A stretch of DNA of 64,000 bases. Source: Typhlomys cinereus. Its lineage: Eukaryota > Chordata > Mammalia > Rodentia > Platacanthomyidae. The notes beneath the pieces are model-generated. The model had not been told where the DNA came from, did no database searches, and worked only from the letters and a program-made list of their open reading frames with translations. How positions within the stretch are numbered: position 1 is the stretch's first letter; each line of letters opens with the position of its first letter. Shown piece by piece: positions 46,013 through 58,624 of the stretch. The DNA lies in NCBI GenBank assembly GCA_023101885.1, contig JALPQD010000137.1, positions 2,046,001 through 2,110,000 of the forward strand, in the 5' to 3' direction. Position numbers and translations under genes: made by a program.

Positions 46013-46840
46013 CTTACAAGGATACTCATGTGTCCTTTGTACTCATAAGGATGTCATAATGTCCATGGCTGTTTGAGAGGTGCTCTTCTTATGGGGTAGA
46101 GTGTCTAACTAACCCATGGATTATTGGTGGTCATGAAGAGAAGACCACTGCAACAAGCTAAAGAGATTTTTTTTTCATTCTTCCAGAGCCTGTTCTTTCA
46201 GAAGCCTTTCTTCAGAAACATCTCTGGATCAGTAGCTATCACAGATAAGGGGATCACAAACATCCACGTGTTGAATAAGATACATTTTTATGTTGGGTTA
46301 TGTGTTCCAGAGATGAAAAGAAGCTTTATAAATAGGGCTAGAAATAAATGAAATTATTAAAGAACTTGAAATGAAGAAATCTGGAAGAGTGTCATCCCGG
46401 AATATGAGAAATGACATACACGTAGCACTTCTTGTAGTCTAACTTCCTCTATGATGAAGTCAGCTTTAACTTGACTTAAACCCTGCTATGCATGTTACAG
46501 CAGTTTGAGGAAGCTACAGAGTCTATACCTATAATCTAACAAAATAAGAATCTCGAAGTCCTTGTCGTACCTACCCCTGCAAGATGATAAAGTAGGCAAT
46601 AACAAGAAGAATAAAAACAATTTTATTTATAGGCACTTACTATTTTATATGAAAGAGATTATAATGTAAAGCGTACATAAAATTTAGAAAAATATACATT
46701 TGACATTCATAAACTATACCATATAATTTAAATATGTTTATATTTAATATAATTTATTTATATAAACAAAATATAGTTTAAATTATGTTTATATTGTTTT
46801 CCATGTGTTTAGCCGGATGATTTTTGTACAGACATTCATC
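46012..46840. other. Upstream DNA without recognised features
   Basis: No gene or named repeat seen. The 46650-46800 part is extremely AT-rich with repeated TTTATAT/ATATAAA blocks. Confidence 0.5.
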
Positions 46841-47020
46841 TATATTGCATGTATGTATTAAGCTATTTAATCCTCTTAACCATTTTGTGAAATGGGAACC
46901 ATGAATCTCCCATTCTCACAAATGACTGAAACTGAGGCACAGAGAGGATTAAAGTGCCTAACTTGGCCCAAATCCTGTAGAAGCTATCTGTGCTAGGATT
47001 GGAGAATCAAGCTTCAGTTT
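46840..47020 (+). mobile_element. MIR SINE
   Basis: TTTAATCCTCTTAACCATTTTGTGAAATGGG, then ACTGAAACTGAGGCACAGAGAGGATTAAAG and TTGGCCCAAATCC: an easily recognised MIR core and 3' part. Confidence 0.85.
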
Positions 47021-47540
47021 CCACCCAAGGGAATCAGATGTAGCCACCTCAGAAGTCTGATCTGGCTTCCAGGATGCTAGGTCCAGACTGGCTTTCAAAG
47101 AGGAGCAACTGGTTCTCTCCCCACAGAGCAGAAGTGCTGGCTTACACTGGCCAAGCACTAAGGGTTCAAAACTGCCAGGGCTGCCTTGGGGTGTCTTTGC
47201 CCAACTCCTGCATCTCAGGGGAGGGTGTGGAAGATGTTGCTGAGGACGAGGTAGCCAGAGAAATGGGCCACCAGGACCTCAGGGAACTTGCTGCCCCAAT
47301 TCCTCCTTTTCCCTTCTTCAGTACCCCAACAGCATCAAGGCATGATGCTACCAATAGCACTGGCTTTGTGCTGGAGTCCTCTCCCAGGAAACTGCAGGCA
47401 GTGGAGAACTAACCTCCTTTCAACTGAGCTCTGGAAGTAAGTAAGGCTGGAGAGATTTCACTTTGTGATCACTGCACTGCCCCAATACTGGACCTCAGCT
47501 GGAGCTTCACAGACAAAGGCTCAAGGTAGGAACCAGCTGA
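47020..47540. other. GC-richer segment upstream of ICOS
   Basis: A 112-codon plus frame (47074-47412) and a minus frame overlap here. Base composition is richer in GC than the surroundings. No domain recognised; it might be a decayed retrocopy or a regulatory element. Confidence 0.3.
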
Positions 47541-47830
47541 ACAATGAGCATTTACTGAGCACCTGCTGTGTTTCACAGGGCTTCACTCCTCACATCTCCC
47601 AACTCTAGCCTGGATATCCCATTGTTATTCCCAAATCAAGGATGAGAGCCAAGGAAGAGAAAGAAAAAGAGAGGGGTAGAAAGAGGGAGGGAAAAAGAAG
47701 GAAGGGAGAGAGGGAGCGAGAAAGAGATTCAGTAATTAGTAGAGTCACATAGCTGAAGCCAAGTCAAACCCAGGCAGTGAAAGGTTCCACACTTTCTATT
47801 ACCATAATATATGCTGATGCCTGAACTCCT
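47540..47830 (+). mobile_element. MIR SINE containing a purine-rich tract
   Basis: GCATTTACTGAGCACCTGCTGTG starts a MIR and GTCACATAGCTGAAGCCAAGTC ends it; in between, 47650-47726 is a GA-rich run (AGGGAGAGAGGGAGCGAG) where the usual GAGGAAACTGAGGC core would be. Confidence 0.65.
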
Positions 47831-49440
47831 TGCTCTGCCCAGAAATTAAAGATAGGATTTCCATTGAGAAAAATCCTAAACAAGCCCTCAGACTTCACTT
47901 AACTGCTTTTAAAAAAAATCATCAAGTTTGTAAGTGACATGGGTGGATCATATACTAATGTCCTACTAGCTTTGCTCAGCATGACTCTCTGACGCCACCT
48001 AACACATTAAAAACTGTTTTCCTGTTTTGCTATTTCTCCCCACTTAGGGGACAGGGGTGAAGATGTCATTTTGTATCCTCCTAATTCACTGCAGAATTAA
48101 CTCTTCCTAGGGAAAGGAACCAGACAAGCAAGTGACATAAGATTTTTCTTCAGATTTGCAGAATTCAGAATTTCCTGCTACCTTAGATAATGGTAGCCCA
48201 CACATTAAAAAAGCAAATCACCCCAAAATTTTAACTCCTCTGGGGCTCACATGTCTGGCATCCCTGTCCACAAATCCCTATGTAAATCTCATACTACCTC
48301 TTAGCCAAAATGATCCTGTTGGTGATGGTCTCCATCTCTCCATCTTCTTCAGTTTGCCAGCTTTCCACATAAATCTCTCTCCTCGCCTCAACACAATATC
48401 CTTGAGTCATTGGCTTTTTCCACTGTCCAGTAATGAACTTGAGTTTAAAGTTAACATCACTTCATTGTTCTTATACTTTTTCGTGGAAGGAGGATATCCC
48501 ATCCTTTGGGAAGTTCCAAATTATTCGAATGCAAAAAAAAAATCCTAATAAAATTTGAGTGTAGTGTTTCTACCTCAAGGGGAGAACAGTTGCGTAAGTC
48601 ATAGATTGGATTCAGCCTTAGCAACTGGATATGTATGCTTTCATTTGATAAGAATCTGCTTGCTCTTATCCAGCCATCAAACTTCTCAGTGTGGGGGACA
48701 TTTGGTAACAAGTGGGGGATAGAGCTAGCTTCTATATAAAAGGCATTTCATGCCAAAGTCCCTGCTATACGATCTTTTCCAAAAATCTGCTTTGAACAAC
48801 ACAAGTATTTGTGGTTTTAAATCACTTTTCTCGTGCCTGGAAAATAAACTGGGCAAAAACTTTCCGTTCGCCCCACAGGAAGCACTTTTTTTGTTTGCTT
48901 CATTTTTCTTAATTTTTCATTCCATGACTTAAAAGGGTTTTGAATTATGTGTGCAGATGCCTGGGCCGAGGGTGGGGAATGGAAAGTTTGTTACATGAAA
49001 GGTAAAATGCTTATTAGTTCTCATCTACTGGGCCCCAGAGCCTGCTTTTCTCAAGTTCTATAGGTAAATAGCTTCCTTCTGCCCTCCTTCAAACTTACAG
49101 AAAGCAAAGCCTGTGTGAGTAGAGGATTTTGCATATCAGGGTCATTGAGAACAAATTTGGGGAGGCAGAAAAGGCACCCCAAAGCTAGCTACAATGTCCC
49201 TAACTTTGGTTCGCCATTCTGAAATGGACCGGTATGGAAAGAGCTGTGTCCTTACTAATGAAAATGGTTTTCTTCTGCATGGCCTCTGTGAAATGCTGTC
49301 ACCAGTCACTGACTCTCCTTTCTCCTACAGATTCACAGTAAACCCCACCTCTTCTCCTTCCTGTCTATCTTCCCTGTATTTTCTGCTTTATATCAGCTTC
49401 TACCATCTATCTCCTTGTCTTTGAGTCCTAGTTGTTGTTA
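47830..49440. other. Upstream DNA without recognised features
   Basis: No gene or named repeat recognised; a 130-codon plus frame at 48156-48548 has no domain. Confidence 0.5.
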
Positions 49441-49855
49441 CTGTATATTGCCAATAAACTCATGACGAAAGGGCTTATGGGAACAAAAGATTTTATTTTG
49501 GTTTAAGGTATCCAGTTACATTCTTAGTCCAGCTTGGCAGGAGAATTCATACCATCTCAAGGACCCAAGGAAACTAACCACGTTATGTTCACAGGACTGC
49601 TGAAAGAAGGGCAAACCTCACTTCCTAGACAGTATGTTTGTCTAAGTAGACCAAAGAATGCCAACTCCCTGAACGGCATTCCTCCATGACTTCTCCACCT
49701 TCCCAGGGGATAAGCTATAGGCTGGGTTTCCCTCAATTAAATAATCTCCTGCTTGCTCAAGACTTAGTTCAACCACTAATTCTTCACATCTGTGCCCAGT
49801 GCTCAAGCCTTCAATTGTCAAGGTGACAGCTGTTCTGCTTGCTTTGATCAACCTA
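49440..49855 (+). repeat. Rodent interspersed repeat (about 0.4-kb family)
   Basis: AGATTTTATTTTGGTTTAAGG, TAGTCCAGCTTGGCAGGAG, AGGCTGGGTTTCCCTCAATTAAA, AGCCTTCAATTGTCAAGGTGACAGC. Pairs with the copy at 36.08 kb. Confidence 0.7.
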
Positions 49856-50096
49856 AAAAAAAAATAGTACTCAGAGAGAAATTCTCCAAAGACTAATGAC
49901 GTTAGTTTGAAGGTAACAGAACCTCATAGTGAGAACAAGCCTGCCATGGAGAACTATGGGCATATGCAAAGACAGCGAGGCAAATGGAAGGTATCAGATA
50001 TTGGGAAATGACAACCTTGGCCAAAATATTCATAACAAAAGTGGGTCAGTCTGAGATCAGAGAGTTGCTGGGCATGTGTGTGTGTGGAAACATTTT

Positions 50097-50465
50097 TCAT
50101 ATAGGAGTATGGTAGTCCCTGTACAAACTTGTGGTTCTGGAAGATTCTTTTGAAATAGTTTCTATCAGGCAACAGTGCTTCCTGTACAGCCTCCCAGCTT
50201 GAGTTTTTGTGGGGGTTTTTTGAGGGGTTGACACAAATGACTCCATTTTGATAATGACAGCTTTCACTTTCCTCACAATTTCTTGCAGCTCCTCTTGGAC
50301 TGTGAGTAACATCACAAGGACCTCAAATGCCATCTTCACAGCCATAGCTACAGCAATTCCCAAAATATGAGTGGCCCACAACTTTGTCGACTGAATGTGT
50401 ATTTCAAGAACTCCTCCTGACTTTTGAAAGAACCATACTACCTCAAAATGCTCACCAATGACCAT
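50097..50465 (-). other. Unassigned 122-codon open frame
   Basis: The minus strand is open from an ATG at 50465. The middle has a hydrophobic segment (ILGIAVAMAVKMAFEVLVMLL) and then a charged, heptad-like stretch (QEELQEIVRKVKAVIIKM). No family recognised, no clear splice sites or A tail. It may be a decayed retrocopy or chance; I do not call it a gene. Confidence 0.2.
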
Positions 50466-50933
50466 TTTGCTTTACAAATCATTATGTGAATTCATGGCAG
50501 GGTGTGTTTGTATTTTACATGGGAGTTAGCAAATATAATGATTCATCATTCCAATCCATCTTTCAATCTCTTGTTATCAAAAGAATATTCAATTTTAATA
50601 GCCAATATCTTTTCATTTAAAGTTATTAATTAATCCATTGATCCCAGTTGATCATTTTCTTTAAGGTTGAAAAATGACAATGTGAGATTTGACACAAGAT
50701 TTGGCATGACTAATATTTTTAACAAATATGCCTCAGTTAAGTTCTACTGGCATTTATTCCTAAGAGGTGCCATGACTCAAAGCATCTATAAGGAACATCT
50801 CTGGACTCCATTCATTCCATCCTCTCTAGGTTCTAGAACCGGACTCCTGTCTTTTGACTTAGAGCACTAGTCTACAGACCCTCCCCTTATAGCAGTTTAT
50901 AAATATTCTGGTCTCTGCCCAATCTGCACACAT

Positions 50934-50939
<6 letters not shown>

Positions 50940-50978
<39 letters not shown>
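50940..50978. repeat. (CA)n microsatellite
   Basis: About 19 CA units. Confidence 0.95.
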
Positions 50979-50979
<1 letters not shown>

Positions 50980-52025
50980 TCTCAGATTCTACAAAGTTCT
51001 TGTTCTTGTCCTCTTCTTCTCTTTTTTTCCCAATAAAGAGATGTTAGCACTTAGTTTCTAGTCTTCACTTTTCCTAGTTGTCCCTTCACCCATTATAAAT
51101 TACTTCTGTCTCTTATCATTCCTTAAAAGGCTTTTCTTGAGCTTTCACAATGGACTCCACATCATCTCTAAATGAATAATCTACATTTAACCTCTCTAAA
51201 TCATATGATGCTGCACTTTATTCCTAATGTCATATCTATTTTGTCTTAAATTGTTACCACCCATTACCAACTGAACTATCACAAAGTGCTAGAGTGTTCA
51301 TGTGAGGTGGCTTTGCCTGTCTCTACTCAGTTTAACTCTCAGAGGGAAAACTGAATCCTCACAATCTAAATGTTTCAACGAAGTCCCTTGTGTGGTCCCC
51401 AAGTATGGTCAGAATTATTATGCTCCTCTTTTCTTTTCCATCTCTCAGGTTCATCTTTTTTAAATGTTGACATTGATGCTCAGGAGAATTCCATCTTCTG
51501 TTCTCTGCTTTCCTCATTTTGTATAATATTCCTAAGTGATTAAGCAGATGAGACCACTGTTGATTAAAAATATTAAATAGACCAAAATATTGACACTACT
51601 CTTCTTGTGTGACTCTTAAGCTGATTCTGAAAGCAGTCTGAACAGTAATAAAAAGTTGGAATGAATGCATAATCATTCCCCAAGGGCAGCAACTCAAAAG
51701 ACCCACCAGCTCACATGCCTCCAGGGCCAGGCAGATGGGGCAATGCAATGGCCAGGGATGAAGCCATAGTGAGGGCACCCCAGACAACATGACAGCCAAT
51801 CAGCTCCAGCTGTGTACTGCCCACGTCAGCCAATTTCTTCTGGTTTCTTTTCCAAAGTGCATGAAGCCTTGGTAAAAATAAATTATCAATTAAAAAATTG
51901 AAGTTTATCCCAAAAAATTAAATATAGTGTGAGTCAACATTATGAATGGCAAACAAAACATGTCTAAAGATCAAGTCTGATGTATGGAATACTTTCTTTT
52001 TTCTAGTGTATTTTTTTTAATTCTG
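50980..52025. other. Upstream DNA without recognised features
   Basis: No gene or named repeat recognised. Confidence 0.5.
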
Positions 52026-52130
52026 TGCTTTTTTTATACAATCCCAATATGTTTATAACCCAAGCTGACCTCACTCATACTCTTGATCCTCCTGCCTCAG
52101 TGTTCTGACAGTTGATATTACAAACATGCA
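52025..52130 (-). mobile_element. B1-like SINE, antisense
   Basis: ATAACCCAAGCTGACCTCACTC, TTGATCCTCCTGCCTCAGTG and GATATTACAAACATGCA are the reversed B1 landmarks. Confidence 0.75.

Positions 52131-52184
<54 letters not shown>
52131..52184. repeat. (TG)n microsatellite
   Basis: About 27 TG units between the B1 and the L1 insertion. Confidence 0.97.
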
Positions 52185-52186
<2 letters not shown>

Positions 52187-52220
52187 TCCCAGCTTGGGCT
52201 ACTTTGAAACGCCATTTTTA

Positions 52221-53523
52221 TTTTTATTTTTATTTCCACTCATACAAACTTAACAGGTACACCAGTTCCCTCCCTCCCTCCTCCCCCCCCAACCCCTCTG
52301 CTCACCCTCCCTTCACCCCTCCCTCCCCAACCCCCAGTGCCTCCCTTCCCCCAATCCCCGGAGAATCCTTTAATGTGCATGCCAAACTCTCCTCTGGGTC
52401 CTCCTCTCCGATGAGGTGCAAGGACCCAACAGCATTTCCCTGAACTCTTTCCTTTGTACCCCTTAAGCATAGGAACACTATTTTGGCTGTCAATCCCTTG
52501 CCTCCAAGGATCTTGGTGCTTTTAGCAGATGCTAGACTTTGTGGGGTCAATAGTGTGCTGGACATTGCACAGGGCATGCAAAGTCCAAATATGATTGCTT
52601 CAGCCCTAACTTGTGTGGAGTATTTTGCATATCATTGCTCCTCCCATCCTTGTGCTCTTACACTCTTACCGCCCCCTCTTCCCCAAATTTCCCTGAGCTT
52701 CAGGATGGGGAGACATTAGGCTGGCCTAGTTCTAGGTGGTTGATATAGAGTCTCTGAAGTTCTGGATTATGGTTTGTTGATTTTCTTTTGTGGTTTTGCT
52801 GCTCCTGCAATGCCCTTCACTCCATCCTGATGGGCACTGTATGTCACCCCCTGGCCAGAGATAAAAAGCTGTTAAACTAGAGTCTTGTTATAAGAGTATA
52901 TTCAAAGTAGATATAATAAAAGTAGGAAACCACAGTGAGGGAGGGGTCAATCACCCATTTGCAAAATGGTTACTTTTTATCTGCCAGACTATATGCCCCC
53001 CCTTCTGGTGAGATCACACCCCCTCAGTTGTAAATGATCAGGAACGAAAAGTCTGTGAACTTAACCAGATGTCTCATTGCTTACTTGCAGTCCTTAATGG
53101 AGGCCTATTTCCTCTGCTGTAACATGGTCCCCTCTCTCCTTGTTTCTGGTGTGGCCCTCCTACCCCATCCTTCCTGTTCATACTCCTTGCAATTACTGTA
53201 TTACAGAGATTTATCATCGCGTGTCTCTAGGTGGGCTGGGTGGGTTTGGTACTAGGAGCCACCTATTAGGGAGTGCATACGGTGTTTAATTTTCTGGGTC
53301 TGGGATACTTCACTCAATATAATTGTTTCTAATGACATCCATTTCCCGGCAAATTCCAGTAATTCATCATTTTTGATGGCTGAGTAGTACTCCATTGTAT
53401 AGATATACCACATTTTCCTTATCCACTCGTCAACTGTTGGACATTTGGGTTGATTCCATGACTTTTGCTATTGTAAACAGTGCTGCTATGAACATGGTCG
53501 TGCTTGTGCTATTGAGGTGAAGC
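52221..53523 (-). mobile_element. L1 3' end, 5'-truncated, antisense (copy 2)
   Basis: Starts with an antisense A tail (TTTTTATTTTTATTTCC), then about 1.1 kb of 3' UTR and the antisense of the ORF2 C-terminus (TTTTTGATGGCTGAGTAGTAC, CCATTGTATAGATATACCAC, AACAGTGCTGCTATGAACATGG), and stops at GAGGTGA. A flanking CCATTTTTA occurs at 52212-52220 and 53525-53533, a normal short target-site duplication. Confidence 0.9.
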
Positions 53524-53534
53524 ACCATTTTTAA

Positions 53535-53990
53535 GATCTGCTTTAAATTTTAGCACTTTTTGACACATTATATACATAGAATCATATAAAGTCAACAGGC
53601 TTTTATTCTATATTCAACACTGTCACCCACTAAGTCTGGGACCCTGGGAAAGATTCTAACCTCTCTAAACAGAAATTTGCTCATTTATAATCCCAGAATA
53701 TTCTTGAGCAGATGAAAACAATGTATATGAAAATTCTTAAAGCATATTATATGAAACTAGTGGTAGTTTTTAGCTTTGTGTTTTTAAGAATTACTTTATT
53801 TTGTAAAATATCACATTTTGGCTCATTTCAAATGGTTCATAAACAGGATTGAAGCTGGAGACCTCTTGAAGAAAGCCATGACAAAGCACCATCAGCCTTC
53901 TTTGGGTGGCTATGCAAAGCAAGACTGTTATAAACTGTCCCTGATAATCAATGACTTTGTAGGATACAGAATGATAACTTAAAACCTAAG
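53535..53990. other. Upstream DNA without recognised features
   Basis: No gene or named repeat recognised. Confidence 0.5.
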
Positions 53991-53991
53991 T

Positions 53992-54075
53992 CCTTCATTC
54001 CACTTAAAAATCACTCTCATTTTTTTCTTGCTTTGAAAGCATCTTAAATGCCAAAATAAATAATCTTCCAAATTT
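53992..54075. repeat. Left copy of an 84-bp duplication flanking an L1
   Basis: CCTTCATTCCACTTAAAAAT to ATCTTCCAAATTT; repeated at 54851-54939. Confidence 0.93.
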
Positions 54076-54850
54076 TTATACATTTTTATTATTATTTCCG
54101 CTCATACCAACTTAATAGGTACACTAGTTCTCTCCCTCCCCCCGAACCCCCTGCTCCCCCCCCTCACCCCTACCTCCCCATCCCCCAGTGCCTCCCACCC
54201 CCATTCCCAGAGAGTCCTTTATTGTGCATGCCTGACTCTCCTCTGGGCCCTCCTCTTCGGTGACCTACAAGGACCCAGTGGCATTTCCCTGAACCGTTCC
54301 TGTGTTCCCCTTAAGCATAGGAACACTACTGTGGCTGTCAATCCCTTGCCTCCAAGGATCTTGGTGCCTTTGGCAGATGCTAGACTTTGTGAGGTCAATA
54401 GTGTGTTGGACATTGCGCCGGGCATACAAAGTCCAATTATGATTGCTTCAGCCCTAACTTGTGTGGAGTATCTTGCATATCATTGCTCCTCCCATCCTTG
54501 TGCTCTTACACTCTTACCGCCCCCTCTTTCGCAAATTTCCCTGAGCTTCAGGATGGGGAGACATTAGGCTGGCCTAGTTCTAGGTGGTTGATATAGAGTC
54601 TCTGAAGTTCTGGATTGTGGTTTGTTGATTTTCTTTTGCAGTTTTGCTGCTCCTGCAATGCCCTTCACTCCATCCTGCTGGGCACTGTATGTCACCCCCT
54701 GGCCAGAGACAAAAAGCTGTTAAACTGGTGCCTTATTATAAGAGCACATTCAAGGGTAGATGTAATAAAAGTAGGAAACCTCAGTGAGGGAGGGGTCAAT
54801 CACCCATTTGCAAAATGGTTACTTTTTATCTGCCAGACTATATGCCCTCC
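54076..54850 (-). mobile_element. L1 3' UTR, 5'-truncated, antisense (copy 3)
   Basis: Antisense tail (ATTTTTATTATTATTTCCGC), then the shared 3' UTR through CCTCAGTGAGGGAGGGGTC to TATATGCCCTCC, where it breaks into the flanking repeat. Compared with copy 2 it lacks about 0.55 kb at the L1 5' side. Confidence 0.9.
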
Positions 54851-54939
54851 CCTTCATTCCACTTAAAAATCACTCTCATTTTTTTCTTGCTTTGAAAGCA
54901 TCTTAAATGCCAAAATAAATAAATAAATCTTCCAAATTT
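54851..54939. repeat. Right copy of the 84-bp duplication
   Basis: Identical to 53992-54075 except for a longer AAAT run (net 5 bp). Confidence 0.93.
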
Positions 54940-55319
54940 GTTAAAGCCTAAATATCCTTCAGCCAAGACACTTGGGTAGGCTAGGACCTGCCAAGGGGAA
55001 TTTGATAGAAATTACAGAGATTAAGTTAAATTACATTAGACTTCCTGAATTGTGCTTTGTGTGAATGGATGACACCTACTGGCGTAAACTGAAAGCTTGC
55101 ATTCTTCTCAAGAGAAAAGTAACTATTCATCTTTCAGGGCAAAAGTCACATCCAGTAGAACCCAACGCTGACAAATGTGCAGAAGCCAGAAGTGCAAGCC
55201 AAGGATTTCACAGAACTGTAAGAAAACTCTCATGGTACAATAAACAGAAAAAGCAAGGGTTATGCATTAAATATACTTGAGCATATTGCTGAAAGTTTTA
55301 TGTAAAATATATGAAGTTG

Positions 55320-55425
55320 AGGCTGGAGAGATGGCTTAGTGGGTAAGATCACTCTGATTACTGATCATGTATCAGGACCTGAGTTTGAATCCCAGGACCC
55401 ATGTAAAATGATAGAAATGACTTGA
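55320..55425 (+). mobile_element. B2-superfamily SINE, truncated
   Basis: AGGCTGGAGAGATGGCTTAGTGGG head and ACCTGAGTTTGAATCCCAGGACCC box, then only a short body. Confidence 0.7.
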
Positions 55426-55447
55426 AATATTTTAACTACACACTACC

Positions 55448-55835
55448 CTGTGATGGTAAGTATCAATTGTCAACCTGACACCTAAGAAGCAGGCCTTTAG
55501 GTATACCTGAGAAGGAGTTGCTAGATAAAAGTTGGCCTGTGGGCATGCTTGCAGGTGTTGCTCTGATTTCATTAGCTGAGGTGGGAAGACCCAAGCTAAA
55601 AGTGGTACACACCATTCCCAAGACTAGAGGTTCTAGACTATATGAAATAGTGAAAGAAAATTGAGTACCAACAAGCACGCATACACTCATTCCTTTCTGC
55701 TTCTTAACTGTGGGAGTGATGTGATTAGCTGTTTCAGGCTCCTTCCGATCTGACCTCCCCATGATGCCGGACTGTAACCTGGAAATATGGCCGGAATAAA
55801 CTCATTCTTCCTTAAGTTGCTTTTGTCAGGGTAGA
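55448..55835 (-). repeat. Rodent interspersed repeat (about 0.4-kb family), antisense
   Basis: AAGTATCAATTGTCAACCTGACACC, GTTGGCCTGTGGGCATGC, TGCCGGACTGTAACCTGG and GGAATAAACTCATTCTTCC are the reverse orientation of the repeat at 9.06, 36.1 and 49.4 kb. Confidence 0.65.
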
Positions 55836-55839
55836 TAAT

Positions 55840-57655
55840 GACAGCCACTGGGCAGAAAACTGAAGCATATACATACATACATATGTGCACAAGCTGAAAT
55901 AAATGTATCAGGAAAAATGGATAGAAATGTCACAAAGAATATTATATACCAGAATCTTAATTTGGCAATTAATCTTCTAGAGCTATAAATGGTTACTTTT
56001 CCTTTATGCTTTTCTTTACTTTTGAGGTTGTCTCTTATGGTCCTATATCAGTCTAATAGTAGAAATAAAAAAAAACAAAACACTCCATGTGTGATTTATC
56101 TCCTTAATAAAGAACTTGATGGACTAGCCAGAAAAGGCTCTCAGATGCTTGGTTTTTACTGTCCCTTGTCGTCTTACCTTTCCCCGGGTGAACCTGAGTC
56201 TCCCTGCCAATTTTTTATAATTTCTCCCTGTCTAATTTCCCTACTCCCTAAATTCCATTGGCATTTGATTCCATTCAGTTCTCTGAGTACCCAGAGAACC
56301 TCTATATTGCTACTCAGGAATCTCAGAGCAATCAACAGTCTAGTAATTCATAGCTTCTGTTAGCAATTTTATTTTCAAAAGACAAATGAAGCTTTAGCAG
56401 CTGCAGTTCAGAGGGCTACAGAAATATCCAGATAGAAAATTAGTCTCATACTTTTTAATGAATGTCCGCCTTTAGTTCCAAATCACTAGTTCATGTTTTG
56501 AGCAAACTTTGGTCACTAGGAGACATTCACATATGGCCAGAGCTAATCCCATTCTTAAGTGAGGGGAGAGTGGGATTGGACAGACGGTCATGAGAAAGGA
56601 CAAGTGAAGTAGATAAACTGATATCTGTTTGGGTTCATGTGATGTCCAGAAAAATCAGAGCTGGCTACAAAGCTCAGTGGAGAAGATGGGGGCAGCAAAC
56701 GGATAGAATGTCTCTGTACATGAGACAAGCAAAGGGAGGGTGAAAGGGATAAGCTTCATGTTTTCTTGGTATGGCTCAATGTATACCTACCTACCTACCA
56801 CATTATATAATAAGAACCAAACGTTTGTGCAGAGTAGACACAATGTTATACCTCCACTGTATTAGCGTGGATCCTGTCTCACAGAAGGCAGATGTGTGGT
56901 GTAAACTAAAAGAAAGTTGTGACTCTTGCTACAGCTTGGATACCCTTACTGCTTGTTTAATGTACTTCCATGTGTCTGTAAAGAAACAACAACAAAGGCC
57001 CCGGGCTTCCAGGAATCCAACTTGTAGCTCTGTCTCTCAAAGTCTACACTGTCCTATATCCACAGAACACAATCATAAACAGTCTTACACACAGCTAAGC
57101 ATTACTCATTCCCCTAATTATAGACACACTGAAGTGCCCATTCATCTTTGGTATTGGAGTTTCTTAGTCATTTGCTACAAAAATATCAACAGGTTTTTGA
57201 CGGGTATACTTATAAAACCATGAATATTAATGTCACACTTTATGATCCAACATGTGTATCCCTAACATAAATCTTAGTTCAAGACAAGAATTCTAGGTTT
57301 ATTATCAGATCACTGTGAAATCAAGCTGGACACCCTACGACTGAAGGAAGCTGTTTGCTCAAATGTATATTGAATCAAATCCCCAAGGAATGTGAATGAA
57401 GGGAGAGTGAGGAACTGTCAGGGTCATATTCAAGCTCATCCTGAAGAACACATTTTTTTAATAAAAAGAGTAGAGATGGTTAGTTGGCCTACCACACATC
57501 AAGTCACATTATAAGGTTATGACGATTAGATGATTTTATATTGGTGAGAATGTAGACGATTCAATGTCACAGAAGATAAATCCAGAAGCAAATGCCTGTG
57601 TATATATAACAGTAAAAGTAAGTAAAGGCGCTGGATACACCCTGCTGTGTGTGGC
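55840..57655. other. Upstream DNA without recognised features
   Basis: No gene recognised. A 150-codon plus frame (56771-57223) has no domain. Confidence 0.5.
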
Positions 57656-57656
57656 A

Positions 57657-57703
57657 TAATCCTCCTCCTCCTCTTTCTCCTCCTCTTGTTTCTCCTCCTC
57701 CTC

Positions 57704-57736
<33 letters not shown>
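57657..57736. repeat. (TCC)n then (CA)n
   Basis: Pyrimidine-rich CTCCTC run joined to 15 CA units. Confidence 0.95.
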
Positions 57737-57741
<5 letters not shown>

Positions 57742-57996
57742 AATAAAAATATAAAATGAACAAAAAGAATTAAATGTTTGAAAAAGTCAGAGGTTACAGA
57801 TAAGCTGTTGCAGATATCAGAAACCATTTTTTCTAGTTTTGTCAGAAAAGAATTTGTTAACCCACCAAATCTTCAAAGGAGCTGGAGAAGCAGATTCTAG
57901 ACTTAGCTTCCAAAAATAGCTCTTTGCTTTTACGAGTTTCAGAGGTCAGTCATAACCATAAAGGCTGCCACAGTGAGCCTAGAGGCTGCTGTCTAC

Positions 57997-58017
57997 ACAC
58001 ACGCGCACACACACACG

Positions 58018-58066
<49 letters not shown>
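57997..58066. repeat. (CA)n microsatellite
   Basis: About 33 CA units with CGC interruptions at the left end. Confidence 0.95.
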
Positions 58067-58068
<2 letters not shown>

Positions 58069-58069
58069 A

Positions 58070-58605
58070 GCAGATGTTTACTTCATAATGCAATTTCAAA
58101 AGCAAGTGATGTGCTGATGCATCTGATTGGTGGAAAAATGTTAAGCAAGAACATGATGAATCTAATGAATTAATCACCTGAAAGTGTAACAAAAAGAATA
58201 AATGAATAAGACTAAACAAAAACATATAATAAATTCCAGTCTTTAAAAATATTGTCAGGAAACAAGAAGCGTAACAGTAAACTAAGTGCTACTTTTATTT
58301 CAAAGATTATTAATATGAATAAGACTCTCAGCATTAAATGTAATGTACATTCCCAATATTAGAAAGGAAGGGAACTTAGATACTAATGAGATTTTTGCTT
58401 TAATTTTAAAGCAGTTATCACATCAAATCCCAGTGGGCCACACATGCGGAAAATAAAGTATGAAGAAGGACAAGAGGAAGGGAGTTGGGTTGTAAGGGGT
58501 AAAAACACATCAATTCATTGTATTTATGTATGAAAGTGTCAAAGAACAAGATCAAATTTAAAGAAACTATGACACTAGCTACCATGTAACTTTTTAAAAA
58601 TACAA
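58070..58605. other. Upstream DNA without recognised features
   Basis: No gene or named repeat recognised. Confidence 0.5.
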
Positions 58606-58624
58606 TGGAAATGGCCAATATTCT

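Noticed and set aside
56771..57223. 150-codon plus-strand frame
   Set aside because: No domain or family resemblance, and low-quality amino-acid composition; likely chance.
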